A DNA stretch of 64,000 nucleotides, taken from positions 124,001 to 188,000 of the forward strand of contig OZ244879.1 in assembly GCA_965221295.1 (NCBI GenBank), read 5' to 3'. The position numbers were made by a program, and so were the translations under genes. Positions within the stretch are counted from its first letter, which is position 1; each line of letters begins with the position of its first letter. Below the pieces are notes generated by a model. That model was not told the DNA's origin. It ran no database searches and worked only from the letters and a program-made list of their open reading frames with translations. This document shows, piece by piece, positions 16,843-25,825 of the stretch. This DNA comes from Bin87 sp965221295. GTDB taxonomy: Bacteria > Chloroflexota > Dehalococcoidia > Lucifugimonadales > UBA3495.

Positions 16843-17644
16843 CATCGTCTCCCAGTCGTTCCTCACCGAACATGGCGGGAATAACTACGTGAACGCCCGC
16901 TTCGTCGGCCCGTCGTCGCTGCAGGGGTCGGACGACGCCACCCAAGGCCACCGGCAGCGCTTCGTCTCCGGTCGCCAAGGCCAGGGTGCGAGCTCGATCA
17001 CGGGCCCGGTCAATATCCCGATTGTTGATGGTGTGAGAGACTTCAATCACCGCGTAGACGTACTGGCGATCGAATGCCCTTCGGGCGCGGATGATGATGT
17101 CGGTCACCAACAGGTTGTCAAGTTCATCCTCGGTGATCAGGCCCTGGCTTTCAGCTTGATCCAGCGCGGCTCGCAGCTGGGCGTCCATTTCCCCGGAGCC
17201 GCCGAACAGGATTCGGCCACGGCTGAGGCCCAACACGTCCTTGGCGATATTCAAGATGTTGTTGAGCGCTCGGGATTCTGTTTGGCCGCCTTTCACCAAC
17301 GCCATATCGTCCTTGAGCGTTTTCACATCGCTTTTGAGCTCCCGGACGTCTTCCTTCAGAATCGACACGTCTTCCTTCAGAATCGACACGTCTTCCTTCA
17401 GAATCGACACGTCTTCCTTCAGAACCGACACGTCAGATTCCAGCGCATCGAGCCGTCGGTTGGTGGCCACGACGAACTCATCAAACCTGCGGTTCAACTC
17501 AGCCATCTGAGCAACCAGTTCGGCGAATTTTTCCGGCAGCGCAAGGAGCTCTGCGGAAAGAATCTTGGCCCGAAGGTCTTCCAAGTACTGAGGATTGCTG
17601 TCCAGCAGGTCCAGCAAATCCTGGAATGAATTGATCTGCGCCAT
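16835..17644 (-). CDS. Coiled-coil protein with a PD-(D/E)XK-like C-terminal domain
   Basis: 269 residues, not a named enzyme. An N-terminal helical part (FQDLLDLLDSNPQYLEDLRAKILSAELLALPEKFAELV) is followed by a coiled coil at ~45-115 with four perfect SILKEDV heptads. The C-terminal half has GLITEDELDNLLVTDIIIRARR and YVYAVIEVSHTINNRDIDRARDRA; the spacing of Asp, Glu-Val-Ser and the following helix resembles a PD-(D/E)XK nuclease fold of the Uma2-related kind. This fold call is inference. Function unknown; overlaps the hydrolase gene downstream. Confidence 0.7.
   Translation of the reverse strand: MAQINSFQDLLDLLDSNPQYLEDLRAKILSAELLALPEKFAELVAQMAELNRRFDEFVVATNRRLDALESDVSVLKEDVSILKEDVSILKEDVSILKEDVRELKSDVKTLKDDMALVKGGQTESRALNNILNIAKDVLGLSRGRILFGGSGEMDAQLRAALDQAESQGLITEDELDNLLVTDIIIRARRAFDRQYVYAVIEVSHTINNRDIDRARDRARTLALATGDEALPVALGGVVRPLQRRRADEAGVHVVIPAMFGEERLGDDDD
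17338..17428 (-). repeat. 21-bp in-frame tandem repeat (coiled-coil heptads)
   Basis: The unit GAATCGACACGTCTTCCTTCA recurs about four times almost unchanged, giving identical SILKEDV heptads. Near-perfect identity suggests recent slippage or expansion. Confidence 0.9.
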
Positions 17645-17755
17645 GGTCCAGCCTTGCAAAGTGTTGGTGTCATTATAGTGCAGATCGGCCGGAATGCCAC
17701 CGTAATCGGCAGTTCGAGTACGCCAGCGCCTTGCCCACGTCGCATCCGCGGGCGT

Positions 17756-18856
17756 TCAGAAATCGCGGATTTGAGGCAGGACTTCCCTGCCGAAGAGCTC
17801 AATTTCGGCCATCACGTCGCTGTGCGTCAGGCCCGGCTGCTGGAACGCCAGATCAACGACGCCCACGCCGCATTTGTCGTGAAATTCCCGCAGCTGCTTC
17901 ACCACAGTGTCGGGACTACCTACAAAGTTCAGCATTCGGATGGCGCCGCCTGTCCGCGCGCGTGGTGGCGACGCTGAGGGTTCACCATCGGGTTGCCCGG
18001 CAGAGCGGGCGGCCTGCACGGCTTGGGACAAGGATAGCCCAATGAACGTCCCGCCACCTCCGCCGGCCGCCTGCACGCGACCCCGAATCGCCTCGGCTGC
18101 GGCGTCGGTTTCGCCCAAGCAGATGCCACCGCGATACACAATGTCGTCCGCTCCGGGCTGCCAGCCGGCTTGATCGCACCACTGGCGGTATTGCAGCGCC
18201 GTAACGGCCATGTCATCGGGGTGGTCGTAGGATATTCCCAACCCCAGGCGGCGTTCCGCGGCGTATTTGACGGTATCCCGGCTGCGGGTGGCAACGATGA
18301 GCGGCGGCAGGGGTCGCTGAACAGGCTGAGGCCAGACGCACACGGTTCGGAACTGGTAATGCCGACCCTCCCAGGAGAAGGGTTGCGGCTCGGTGAGGGC
18401 TTTGAGCACAAGGTCCATGCCCTCGATCAGCCGCTCGCGGCCTTCGGATGGGTTGAGGTCGTACACCTGGTCCTCGCCTGGCGTGCCGCGCATAAAGGCC
18501 GCGATGAGCCGCCCTCCGCTGAGGGTATCGAGCATCCCGAGCTCCTCGGCGGCGCGAATCGGATTGCTGAGCGGCAGGAGCTGCCCCAGCAGCGCGATGC
18601 GCGCGGTTTTGCATCGCTCAGCGACTGCGGCGGCCATAACCGCCGGATTGGGTGTGGTGCGGTTCCCCGAGTAATGGTGCTCGGATAGGCTGATCCAGTC
18701 GAAGCCCAAAGCTTCGGCCAGTTCACACTCCGCGATACCTTCCCGGTAGGATTTTTGCGCAACCTCGGGGTCGTGATACTCGGGCGGAGCCGGCCAGCCG
18801 GTGGGAATCTTGTCCCGCTCCGAGTAACTCATGCAACCGAAATAGGACGCTTTCAT
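17756..18856 (-). CDS. Luciferase-like flavin monooxygenase (LLM class)
   Basis: 366 residues. Bacterial-luciferase-type TIM barrel: MKASYFGCMSYSERD at the start, GFDWISLSEHHYSGNRTTPNP, IALLGQLLPLSNPIRAAEELGMLDTLSGGRLIAAFMRGTPGE and RYQFRT-type segments are characteristic. Such enzymes use reduced FMN or F420 supplied by a partner reductase; none is adjacent. Start chosen at the ATG directly before the family N terminus; an upstream in-frame start would add 53 atypical residues. A ~20-residue Pro/Ser/Arg-rich loop (QPDGEPSASPPRART) near residue 300 looks like an insertion. Substrate unknown. Confidence 0.9.
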   Translation of the reverse strand: MKASYFGCMSYSERDKIPTGWPAPPEYHDPEVAQKSYREGIAECELAEALGFDWISLSEHHYSGNRTTPNPAVMAAAVAERCKTARIALLGQLLPLSNPIRAAEELGMLDTLSGGRLIAAFMRGTPGEDQVYDLNPSEGRERLIEGMDLVLKALTEPQPFSWEGRHYQFRTVCVWPQPVQRPLPPLIVATRSRDTVKYAAERRLGLGISYDHPDDMAVTALQYRQWCDQAGWQPGADDIVYRGGICLGETDAAAEAIRGRVQAAGGGGGTFIGLSLSQAVQAARSAGQPDGEPSASPPRARTGGAIRMLNFVGSPDTVVKQLREFHDKCGVGVVDLAFQQPGLTHSDVMAEIELFGREVLPQIRDF

Positions 18857-19108
18857 TTGGCGGGTCCTGCCGAAGGGGTTTGTTGCGCCGATAGTAGGCA
18901 GGCCAACGGGGGTTGTCAAATGTGATGTCAGAGCCAATCTCAGCCCCGCTCCGTTCGGTTCCGGTTTGCCCAATGACATACGGAGCGCCAGGGCCTGCGG
19001 CGCGGACGGGCTCATCCGAACGGCTTACGCAACCTACACCTGACGCACGGAGCCCAAAGAAGTAAAGCATGAGTTGACAGATGCTTCGGCAAGCGGCATC
19101 GTTAGGGC

Positions 19109-20362
19109 ATGCGCGCTCTGCTGGCCGGCATTTCCGGCGTCAACAAGGACATAGTCGTCGCCAACCTTCTGAATCGCCTCTGCGCCAACGGCGACATCAG
19201 CGCGCCCCCTGGCGCCGACGGAGGCCTGGACCCGCAGATTGGCCCCGACCCGCGGGAACTGTTTTCCGCCAGCGTGGAGGACGTGTTCGCGCAGCAAGGC
19301 GACGATTTCGCCAGCGCTTTGGCTGCCTTCAGGCCTCGTTACCACCTGGACGCGTGGCAGCGCGCCGGGTTGGCCATCGCGGAGCAGATGGAAGATCTGG
19401 ACCCGCGACACAGCCTGCTGGCGGCGCATCTCACCTATTACACCAGCGGCCGGCAGTTTTCTCTCGTGGACATTCCCACCGTCCGGCGTTGGCGCCCCGA
19501 CTGCATCATCACCCTGGTTGACGACATGCTGGACACCCGCGCGGCCCTGGCGCGACGCGACGCCGAGCGGCACACCAACTTCCAGCTGAGGTTGCGCGAG
19601 ATTCTGGCCTGGCGTTCCGCCGAAATCGCCATGGCCGACCTGCTGGCGCGCAACCTCTACGAACAGCGCCCCATCCCCAACTACGTGGTCGGGGTCAAGC
19701 ACCCCGCCGAGATGCTTTACCGGCTCATCTTTCATCGACGGCGGTTTCCGGTGGTGTACTCCAGCTTTCCCATCACCGCTATCCGCAATGACGCCGATCT
19801 CCGAGCCAGCGTTGACGCCGTGCGGCGCGAACTGCACCGCCGGTTCATCGTATTCGACCCCCTCACCCTGGATGAGGGCACGCCGGAAGTGTTCGGCAAG
19901 GCCCGAGCCGCCTACCAAGTCGGCGCCCGAGCAATCACCATCAACGCAGACGAAGCGCGCTGGCCCTTGGACAACTCCGGGACGCTCAAAGACGGCCTGC
20001 CGTCGGCGTTTCCCATGACGCTGGACCCGGCGGAAGCGCTGGAGGTATGGGACGACATGGAAAACCAGGTACGGCACCGGGATCTGACCATGGTGGAACA
20101 GGCCCAATGCGTCGCCGCCTACCGGATAACCATGGGCGGCCGGTTGTCCACGGGCATGTACTCTGAGCTGATGTATGCATCGCACACGGCAGAGCCGGCG
20201 CGACCCGTGCTGATGTACTCCGACCCTACGGACGGAGGATTGGATCATCCCTTCCTGCGCAACTTCAACCATCGCACCTACCACACGACGGACGAATGGT
20301 TCAACGCCATAGCGAACTTGACGCCGGTTGATCGCGACGATCCGCAACGCCCGTTGTTCTAG
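19109..20362 (+). CDS. Conserved hypothetical protein, degenerate P-loop-like N terminus
   Basis: 417 residues, not recognised. It opens with MRALLAGISGVNKDIVVANLLNRL, which resembles the Walker A strand-loop-helix of nucleotide kinases but with Asn-Lys-Asp instead of Gly-Lys-Ser/Thr. Later FSLVDIPTVRRWRPDCIITLVDD could be a second-motif strand. No signal peptide or membrane helix. The body is Arg/Asp-rich with several conserved-looking tracts (YEQRPIPNYVVGVKHP, VVYSSFPITAIR). Preceded by ~250 bp without a gene. Kinase relation is a guess. Confidence 0.6.
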   Translation: MRALLAGISGVNKDIVVANLLNRLCANGDISAPPGADGGLDPQIGPDPRELFSASVEDVFAQQGDDFASALAAFRPRYHLDAWQRAGLAIAEQMEDLDPRHSLLAAHLTYYTSGRQFSLVDIPTVRRWRPDCIITLVDDMLDTRAALARRDAERHTNFQLRLREILAWRSAEIAMADLLARNLYEQRPIPNYVVGVKHPAEMLYRLIFHRRRFPVVYSSFPITAIRNDADLRASVDAVRRELHRRFIVFDPLTLDEGTPEVFGKARAAYQVGARAITINADEARWPLDNSGTLKDGLPSAFPMTLDPAEALEVWDDMENQVRHRDLTMVEQAQCVAAYRITMGGRLSTGMYSELMYASHTAEPARPVLMYSDPTDGGLDHPFLRNFNHRTYHTTDEWFNAIANLTPVDRDDPQRPLF

Positions 20363-20553
20363 CTGTCCGTTTGCCGTTTGCTCCGGCGCGGCCCGGCAGG
20401 GAGGGCTTGGCGCGGCCGCCTTGCTACTTTCCATCACGGCGCGGCGCCAAATTCGCTCAGGCCAAAACCCGAACGTACCGTCATTTGACGCCCACGCTGT
20501 CGTTTGCGTAAAATCTAGGCATCAACCAACCGCAGCAGGGAGGTTAGCGAACC

Positions 20554-20910
20554 ATGCCCATCACTCAGAACGGCGTCGAACTCACAGTGGAGATTTCCGA
20601 GAACGCCGCACAGCAAATCAAATACTTCGCCGCGAAAGAGGGAATCACCGAGAACATCGGCCTGCGCGTCGCGGTGAAGGGCGGCGGGTGCTCCGGCCTC
20701 ACCTATGACCTGAGCATCACGGACCAGGAGCGCGAATCCGACAAGATCGTGGAGCAATACGGGGTCAAGGTAATGGTGGACAAAAAGTCCTACATTTACC
20801 TGGTGGGCACTCAGCTCGATTTCTCCGGCGGACTGAACGGCAAGGGCTTCGTGTTTGAGAATCCCAACGCCAAAAAAGCCTGCGGATGCGGAACCTCTTT
20901 CGCGGTCTGA
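20554..20910 (+). CDS. Iron-sulfur cluster insertion protein (IscA/ErpA family)
   Basis: 118 residues. A-type carrier of the HesB/IscA family with the three conserved Cys: one in KGGGCSGLTYDL and two in the terminal ACGCGTSF. The DFSGGLNGKGFVFENPNA strand is typical. AGGGAGG lies upstream of the ATG. It delivers Fe-S clusters to apo-proteins. The next gene is a YgfZ-type folate protein, which also serves Fe-S enzyme maturation, so the two probably work together. Which of IscA, SufA or ErpA it represents cannot be told. Confidence 0.95.
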   Translation: MPITQNGVELTVEISENAAQQIKYFAAKEGITENIGLRVAVKGGGCSGLTYDLSITDQERESDKIVEQYGVKVMVDKKSYIYLVGTQLDFSGGLNGKGFVFENPNAKKACGCGTSFAV

Positions 20911-20942
20911 TCGCCTGCGTCTCACCGCAATTTGGTGGCGCG

Positions 20943-20966
20943 GGGGCGGGCTTGCAAACCCGCCCC
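20943..20966. terminator. GC-rich hairpin after iscA-like gene
   Basis: GGGGCGGG / CCCGCCCC stem around TTGCAA-type loop, followed by TGACTTTTG. Could terminate the iscA-like transcript or attenuate ygfZ, which begins 20 nt later. It resembles the hairpin near 856, so the class may be dispersed. Confidence 0.55.
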
Positions 20967-20985
20967 TGACTTTTGCGAGGTCCAA

Positions 20986-22047
20986 ATGATCACAGCCAGC
21001 GCCGAAACCAACACTGACGAGCAATTTCGCGTCGCCACCCAGCGGGCGGCCGTCTTCCTCAGCGACGCCGGCCTCCTCAAACTAACTGGCGAGGACGCTC
21101 GAGACCTGTTGAACCGGCTGTCCACCAACTTGGTTGATCCAAAGGGCGCCCCTGGCGAGGTCGTCGCTACGGCGCTGACCAGCGACCGCGGCCGCATCGT
21201 TGACCTGGTGTACGTGGCGCACCGCGGCGACCATCAAATCATGATCACCAGCCCGGGGCAGCAACAAAACGTCATCGACTTCTTGGACAAGTACACCATC
21301 ATGGAAGACCTGGAGGTTGAGGACGTGACCGGAGCAACCGCAATGGTGACGGCGACGGGGCCGGCCGCCCACGAGATCATCGACCGGGCGCAGCCCATCG
21401 ACGCCATCCGCGTCAACCTGCCCGCCAACCCAGACGATGCTACGCTGCCTCCCACCTGCCACCTGCTGTGCTCAGACCACGCTGCCGCCAACTCGGTACT
21501 GGCCGCGCTCGAGTCGGCCGGCGCGGCCAGGGTCAGCGCAGCCACCGCTGAAGCGCTCCGCATAGCCAATGGGCTGCCGGCATTCGGTTCTGAGATGGGC
21601 GACACCTATAATCCCCTGGAGGCGGGCCTCATCGGAGCCATCGACTTCCACAAGGGTTGTTACATCGGCCAGGAAGTGATCGCCCGTTTGGACACGTACC
21701 AGAAAGTTCAGAAATACCTGGTGACCCTGCGATTTGACGCACCAGCATCTGGCGTGCCAGGATCCGGCCTCAGCGGAATCGAAGCGCTGGAAGTTGCCAC
21801 CGACCTGCCCGGCGCGCGCCTGACCAACGAGGCTGGCGATGTCATGGGAGTGGTCACCTCAGCGACCGTTGCGCCGGATCCGGTCGGGAGCAACCTGATT
21901 GGCCTGGGCTACGTGAGAACTGGCGCCGCGCAAATTGGAGAGCGCCTGAACGTAGCCGCCCCTGACGATAGTGGCTACGGCATCACCGCCATTATCACAG
22001 CGCAGCCCCTGCTGTTTGGCGGCGAGAGGCCGGCGCCGTCACGGTAA
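20986..22047 (+). CDS. ygfZ: YgfZ/GcvT-like folate-binding protein
   Basis: 353 residues from the ATG after GCGAGG. GcvT-fold protein with the YgfZ signature KGCYIGQEVIARLDTY, including the conserved Cys. Earlier segments ALTSDRGRIVDLVYVAHR and NPLEAGLIGAIDFHKG fit. YgfZ binds tetrahydrofolate and supports synthesis or repair of Fe-S enzymes such as MiaB. It follows an A-type Fe-S carrier, which agrees with that role. Confidence 0.9.
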   Translation: MITASAETNTDEQFRVATQRAAVFLSDAGLLKLTGEDARDLLNRLSTNLVDPKGAPGEVVATALTSDRGRIVDLVYVAHRGDHQIMITSPGQQQNVIDFLDKYTIMEDLEVEDVTGATAMVTATGPAAHEIIDRAQPIDAIRVNLPANPDDATLPPTCHLLCSDHAAANSVLAALESAGAARVSAATAEALRIANGLPAFGSEMGDTYNPLEAGLIGAIDFHKGCYIGQEVIARLDTYQKVQKYLVTLRFDAPASGVPGSGLSGIEALEVATDLPGARLTNEAGDVMGVVTSATVAPDPVGSNLIGLGYVRTGAAQIGERLNVAAPDDSGYGITAIITAQPLLFGGERPAPSR

Positions 22048-22106
22048 CATCAGCCAGTTCCAGCAGAATCGTCCCGGCAGAGATCCAACGCGCCGGGAAC
22101 CGTCGG

Positions 22107-22679
22107 CTAGGTCGGGCGTATCTTGCCGTCGTCGCCGGCGGTGAGGAGGCTGGCAAAGCGGTAGCCACGCTCTCTGATCGCGTCGCTGCCGCCCTCGTTG
22201 CGATCCAAGGCCGCCAGCGTCAATCCCACCACGTAGCCGGCTTCCTCCGCAGCGGCGATGGCGTGGAACAGGGATCCACCGGTGGTGCACGCATCGTCCA
22301 CAATGGCGACAGACGCGCCCACCGGTGGCAGCGGTCCTTCGATCATCTGGCCCATGCCGTGTCCTTTGGCTTCCTTGCGCACTATGAATGCCGGCATCGG
22401 AGCGCCCACCTGCCATGACGCCGACGCCACCGCGGCTACGATGGGATCAGCGCCCAGAGTGGGCCCACCCACTGCGCTCACGTCAGCGTGAGAAAGCAAC
22501 GGCAGCAGCGCGTGGCCCAATAGATACGCGCCCTCCGGGTCAAGGCTGAGTAGCCGACCGTCAAAGTAGTACGTGCTCTTGCGGCCCGACGACAAGGTGA
22601 AATCGCCGTAGCGGATGGCCCCACGCTCCAACGCCAACTGCAACAGGCGGTTTACCATCTCTCGGTGTTTCATCGTCAT
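22107..22679 (-). CDS. pyrE: Orotate phosphoribosyltransferase
   Basis: 190 residues. Converts orotate and PRPP to OMP in pyrimidine synthesis. PRPP loop VAIVDDACTTGGSL, earlier GDFTLSSGRKSTYYFDGR and AVGGPTLGADPIVAAVA, and the flexible-loop segment FIVRKEAKGHGMGQMIEG are diagnostic. The start ATG has CCGGAG upstream; it lies 20 nt after nadD, in an apparent obgE-nadD-pyrE operon. Confidence 0.96.
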   Translation of the reverse strand: MTMKHREMVNRLLQLALERGAIRYGDFTLSSGRKSTYYFDGRLLSLDPEGAYLLGHALLPLLSHADVSAVGGPTLGADPIVAAVASASWQVGAPMPAFIVRKEAKGHGMGQMIEGPLPPVGASVAIVDDACTTGGSLFHAIAAAEEAGYVVGLTLAALDRNEGGSDAIRERGYRFASLLTAGDDGKIRPT

Positions 22680-22699
22680 ATTTCCAACTCCGGAAATCT

Positions 22700-23326
22700 T
22701 CAGTTGCGATACAGGCCTTGCCGCTCGATGTAGTCCACCACGGCGTGGGGGATTTGGTACCGCGCCGACTGCCCTTCCGCCAGGATTCGCCGCAGCTCCG
22801 ACGCGCTGAAATCGACCCTCGGCCCGCGCACCGAGAGCACAACTCCGTTCGCCACTGCGTCGGGGAATCTTTCGCCCAGAACGGTGATGCCATCTTGCGG
22901 TCCGCCGGGGCGTTCGATCACCGCGAGCCGGCACAGTTCCAGGATCCGTTCGGGTTCCTTCCAGCGGTGAAACTGGCAGAGAACGTCAGATCCTACTATG
23001 AAGTAGAAGTCGGCGCTGTCTGGGTATTCCGACTTCAATTCCCGCAGCGTGTCCACGGTGTACGACGCGCCCCCACGCCGCACTTCGCAATCACAAACGC
23101 AGAAGTCCGGGTTGTCGGCCACAGCCAGTTGCGCCATGCGTAGGCGGTGGCTCGCTGGCGTGACGCGCTGCCCCGACTTGAGCCAGGGTTCACCAGCAGG
23201 TATGAACAGAACGCGCTCCAAGCCCAGGGCGACCCGGGCTGTTTCAGCGATCAACAGGTGCCCCAGATGGGGGGGATCGAAGGTGCCGCCCAGGATGCCG
23301 ACGCGTCGGGGCGATTCGTCCTCCAT
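22700..23326 (-). CDS. nadD: Nicotinate-nucleotide adenylyltransferase
   Basis: 208 residues. Forms deamido-NAD from NaMN and ATP. Nucleotidyltransferase motif GILGGTFDPPHLGHLLIAE, FYFIVGSDVLCQFHRWKEP in the middle and FSASELRRILAEG in place of the ISSTxIR motif. The start may be ATG 23326 or GTG 23353; the latter overlaps the end of obgE. Middle gene of the obgE-nadD-pyrE cluster. In many bacteria nadD neighbours yqeK; here yqeK is ~9 kb away. Confidence 0.95.
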   Translation of the reverse strand: MEDESPRRVGILGGTFDPPHLGHLLIAETARVALGLERVLFIPAGEPWLKSGQRVTPASHRLRMAQLAVADNPDFCVCDCEVRRGGASYTVDTLRELKSEYPDSADFYFIVGSDVLCQFHRWKEPERILELCRLAVIERPGGPQDGITVLGERFPDAVANGVVLSVRGPRVDFSASELRRILAEGQSARYQIPHAVVDYIERQGLYRN

Positions 23327-23343
23327 CACCAGGTCCGCGCCCA

Positions 23344-24660
23344 CTAGAACCACTCCAACTCGGCGTTGCCGATGCGGATGGTATCTCCCGCCTCAATGCC
23401 GGCCTCTTCCAACTTCCGGGCGATGCCCAGGCGGGTCATCTCGCGCCACAATTGCAGCATCACTCGATAGTCCCGCATATCCGCTCGGCCGGTCAGCCGC
23501 TCCAGCCGTTCAGACTCCACTACGTACACGTCGCCATCCAGGTAGAACCCCAGCGGAGGCCGCTCCCGGCGAGGCATCTTCGTTCCAGCGAGCTGGGGTT
23601 CTAACTCCAACTCAATTTCATCCCTACCGGGGCGGGGCGCCTCGGCAAGGATGCCGGCCAATCGACCCAACAGAGCGTCAATGCCTTCGCCGCTCACCGC
23701 GGAAATGAAGTGGATGGGGGTGTCTTCTGAGCTGGAGGGGTATTCCGACATACTCGAGATGGCTTTCCTCAGTTCCTCTTCCACCACGTCGCGCAGTTCG
23801 TAGGCTTCGGTGGTGTCAAGCTTGCTAACGGCCACCACTTGGGGTTTGGCGGCCAGCATTGGACTGAACTCACGCAATTCCCGATTCAGCATCACGAAAT
23901 CACCGGCCGGGTCGTTGGACTGCCCGTCAATCAGGTGGACATACACCCTCGCGCGCTCCGCGTGGCGCAGAAACTGGTGGCCCAATCCGATGCCGCGGTG
24001 CGCGCCTTCCAGAAGACCCGGAATCTCCATCATTACGAAGTCTTGCCCCCCATAGGTAACCACGCCCAAAACCGGCTCGACTGTGGTGAACGGGTAGTCC
24101 GCGACCTTGGGCTTGGCAGCGGAACAACGTGAAATCAGCGTGGACTTCCCGGCATTGGGTTTGGCCAGCAAACCCACGTCAGCCAGCAATTTCAGCTCCA
24201 GCCATAGCACCGAGTAGTCGCCCTTCTTGCCGGATTCCGACAACATCGGTTCCTGGTTCGTGGACGAGACGAACCGGGCGTTGCCCCAGCCACCTTCCCC
24301 ACCCTTGGCGACCAGCGCTGGCTGTTCGTCGGAGATGTCAGCCAAAAAATCCTTGCTGCCATCCGGGTTCATTCGCCAAACCACAGTGCCCATGGGCACC
24401 GGGATGTAGCGATCCTTGCCGTTGGCGCCCCGTTGGTTCTTGCCTTTCCCGTGAGACCCGCGTTCCAGGTAGAAGGTGCTGTTGAACTTGAGGTGCAGCA
24501 GCGTATTGATGGAACTGTCGCCAACAATGTAGGCGCTACCGCCGTTTCCTCCATCGCCGCCGTCTGGCCCGCCGCGAGGCTGGTACTTGAGCCGCAAGAA
24601 GCTGATGCAGCCGTCGCCCCCGTTCCCGGCCTTAACGTTAATTCTTACGGTATCGATCAT
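23344..24660 (-). CDS. obgE: GTPase Obg/CgtA
   Basis: 438 residues. Ribosome-associated GTPase with the Gly-rich Obg fold at the N terminus (KAGNGGDGCISFLR ... GGPDGGDGGNGG), G domain with GLLAKPNAGKST, MEIPGLLEGAHRGIGLG (usual Asp of DIPG is Glu here) and VVAVSKLD, then a C-terminal OCT-type domain ending in RIGNAELEW. Full length. First gene of its operon; the upstream ~250 bp carries repeated GTTGATAAC motifs. Confidence 0.96.
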   Translation of the reverse strand: MIDTVRINVKAGNGGDGCISFLRLKYQPRGGPDGGDGGNGGSAYIVGDSSINTLLHLKFNSTFYLERGSHGKGKNQRGANGKDRYIPVPMGTVVWRMNPDGSKDFLADISDEQPALVAKGGEGGWGNARFVSSTNQEPMLSESGKKGDYSVLWLELKLLADVGLLAKPNAGKSTLISRCSAAKPKVADYPFTTVEPVLGVVTYGGQDFVMMEIPGLLEGAHRGIGLGHQFLRHAERARVYVHLIDGQSNDPAGDFVMLNRELREFSPMLAAKPQVVAVSKLDTTEAYELRDVVEEELRKAISSMSEYPSSSEDTPIHFISAVSGEGIDALLGRLAGILAEAPRPGRDEIELELEPQLAGTKMPRRERPPLGFYLDGDVYVVESERLERLTGRADMRDYRVMLQLWREMTRLGIARKLEEAGIEAGDTIRIGNAELEWF

Positions 24661-24699
24661 GGCAGCAATTTTACACTGAAAAGGTAATCATGGTAGTAA

Positions 24700-24880
24700 A
24701 CGGGTTGATAACGTGGACAACGCGCTAGGCAATCCCCGCGCCAAACGTTGATAACCTGTGGCTAGGCGCGTTGGATGATTGGCATCTCAGTTCATAAGAT
24801 CCGCCAACAAAGATTTGACCTTTGGAGGGAACCTTTATCGCGCTTCTATCGTTGCGTTATCAACCAGTTGATAGCGCTGG
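24700..24880. promoter_or_regulatory. Repeated GTTGATAAC motifs upstream of obgE operon
   Basis: The 9-mer GTTGATAAC occurs at 24704 and 24747 and inverted (GTTATCAAC) at 24856, followed 11 bp on by GTTGATAGC, giving the dyad GTTATCAAC-CA-GTTGATAGC. Two of the spacings (43 and 11 bp) are close to whole helical turns. The stretch has no gene and is the likely promoter region of obgE-nadD-pyrE. Repressor operator sites are the simplest reading; motifs bear some likeness to DnaA boxes but do not match TTATCCACA. Confidence 0.45.
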
Positions 24881-24911
24881 TTGGCGATATTGTGCTCAGG
24901 TTGTGAACGTA

Positions 24912-25787
24912 TTATGAACCATTGCCCACCTGTCCATTGTACCAATCGAGGATCTGGCTGCCCGTCCAGAAGGTGACGCCTTGCAGCTGGGTAACGTACT
25001 CCAAAAGGCGGTGGAAATGGCCGATGCGGTGCGCCGCGCCCGTGATGTACGGGTGCATTGATATTGCCACGACGCGAGCGTTCTCCTCGCCCTCGGCTAG
25101 CATCACGTCCAAAACATCCCGGGCGCGGTTGAACAGCTCGGGAGCCGAGTGATGCTGAACCAGGTAGATGGGAATATCGTTCAGTTCGACGGTGTAGGGC
25201 AGGGCGACCAAGCGGCCAGACCTAACCTTCATCTCGTAGGGCTGGTCATCATTGACCCAGTCGGCCACGTACTCGATGCCCTCTTCAGCCAGGATGTCGG
25301 GCGTATCGAAGGTTTCGGCCAGGCCGGGGCCCATCCAGCCGCGGGGAGACTGCCCGCTGAACTCCCGGATGACGTCGATGGTCTTGCGGATGGTGGCGCG
25401 CTCGTCGGGTTCCTTGTGGAGAACCTGCTGGATGTAGCCGTGGCCCAGCAACTCCCAACCGCTGTCCAGGCAAGATTGCGCCAGTTGCGGGTATTCCTCG
25501 CATACCGCGGCGTTCAGGCTGATGGTGCACGGCAGGTTGAATGCGTTCAGCGCCCGCTTCATGCGCCAGAATCCCACCCGCATCCCGTAGTCGAACCAGG
25601 AATAGTTGGGAATGTCGGGCGAAACGGCGGCGCCCTGGGGCGATGGCAGAACCGTGCGCGCCATGGGCTGGTTGATGTCCCACTCCTCGACGTTGATGAT
25701 GAACCAGACGGCCACCTTCGCCCCGTTGGGCAAAGTCAGCCGAGGCCGGTCGAAGATGGGGGAGTATTCGGCGCGTGGGTTGGGCAT
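24912..25787 (-). CDS. Polysaccharide deacetylase / PuuE-type hydrolase
   Basis: 291 residues with GGAGG upstream of the ATG. NodB-like fold of the subgroup that includes PuuE allantoinases: VAVWFIINVEEWD, YSWFDYGMRVGFWRMKRAL, CEEYPQLAQSCLDSGWELLGHGYIQ, GWMGPGLAETFDTPDILAEEG and VVAISMHPYITGAAHRIGHF. These hydrolyse C-N bonds of sugars or ureides; the actual substrate is unknown. Stands alone between the obgE operon and the DUF4276 gene, transcribed the same way. Confidence 0.88.
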   Translation of the reverse strand: MPNPRAEYSPIFDRPRLTLPNGAKVAVWFIINVEEWDINQPMARTVLPSPQGAAVSPDIPNYSWFDYGMRVGFWRMKRALNAFNLPCTISLNAAVCEEYPQLAQSCLDSGWELLGHGYIQQVLHKEPDERATIRKTIDVIREFSGQSPRGWMGPGLAETFDTPDILAEEGIEYVADWVNDDQPYEMKVRSGRLVALPYTVELNDIPIYLVQHHSAPELFNRARDVLDVMLAEGEENARVVAISMHPYITGAAHRIGHFHRLLEYVTQLQGVTFWTGSQILDWYNGQVGNGS

Positions 25788-25825
25788 TGGGAATTGCCTC
25801 CGGGGAGGGGTTCTGACGCAACGGG

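Noticed and set aside
24661..24911. Possible replication origin with DnaA boxes
   Set aside because: The motif is GTTGATAAC, not TTATCCACA, no AT-rich unwinding stretch is present, and dnaA/dnaN are not nearby.
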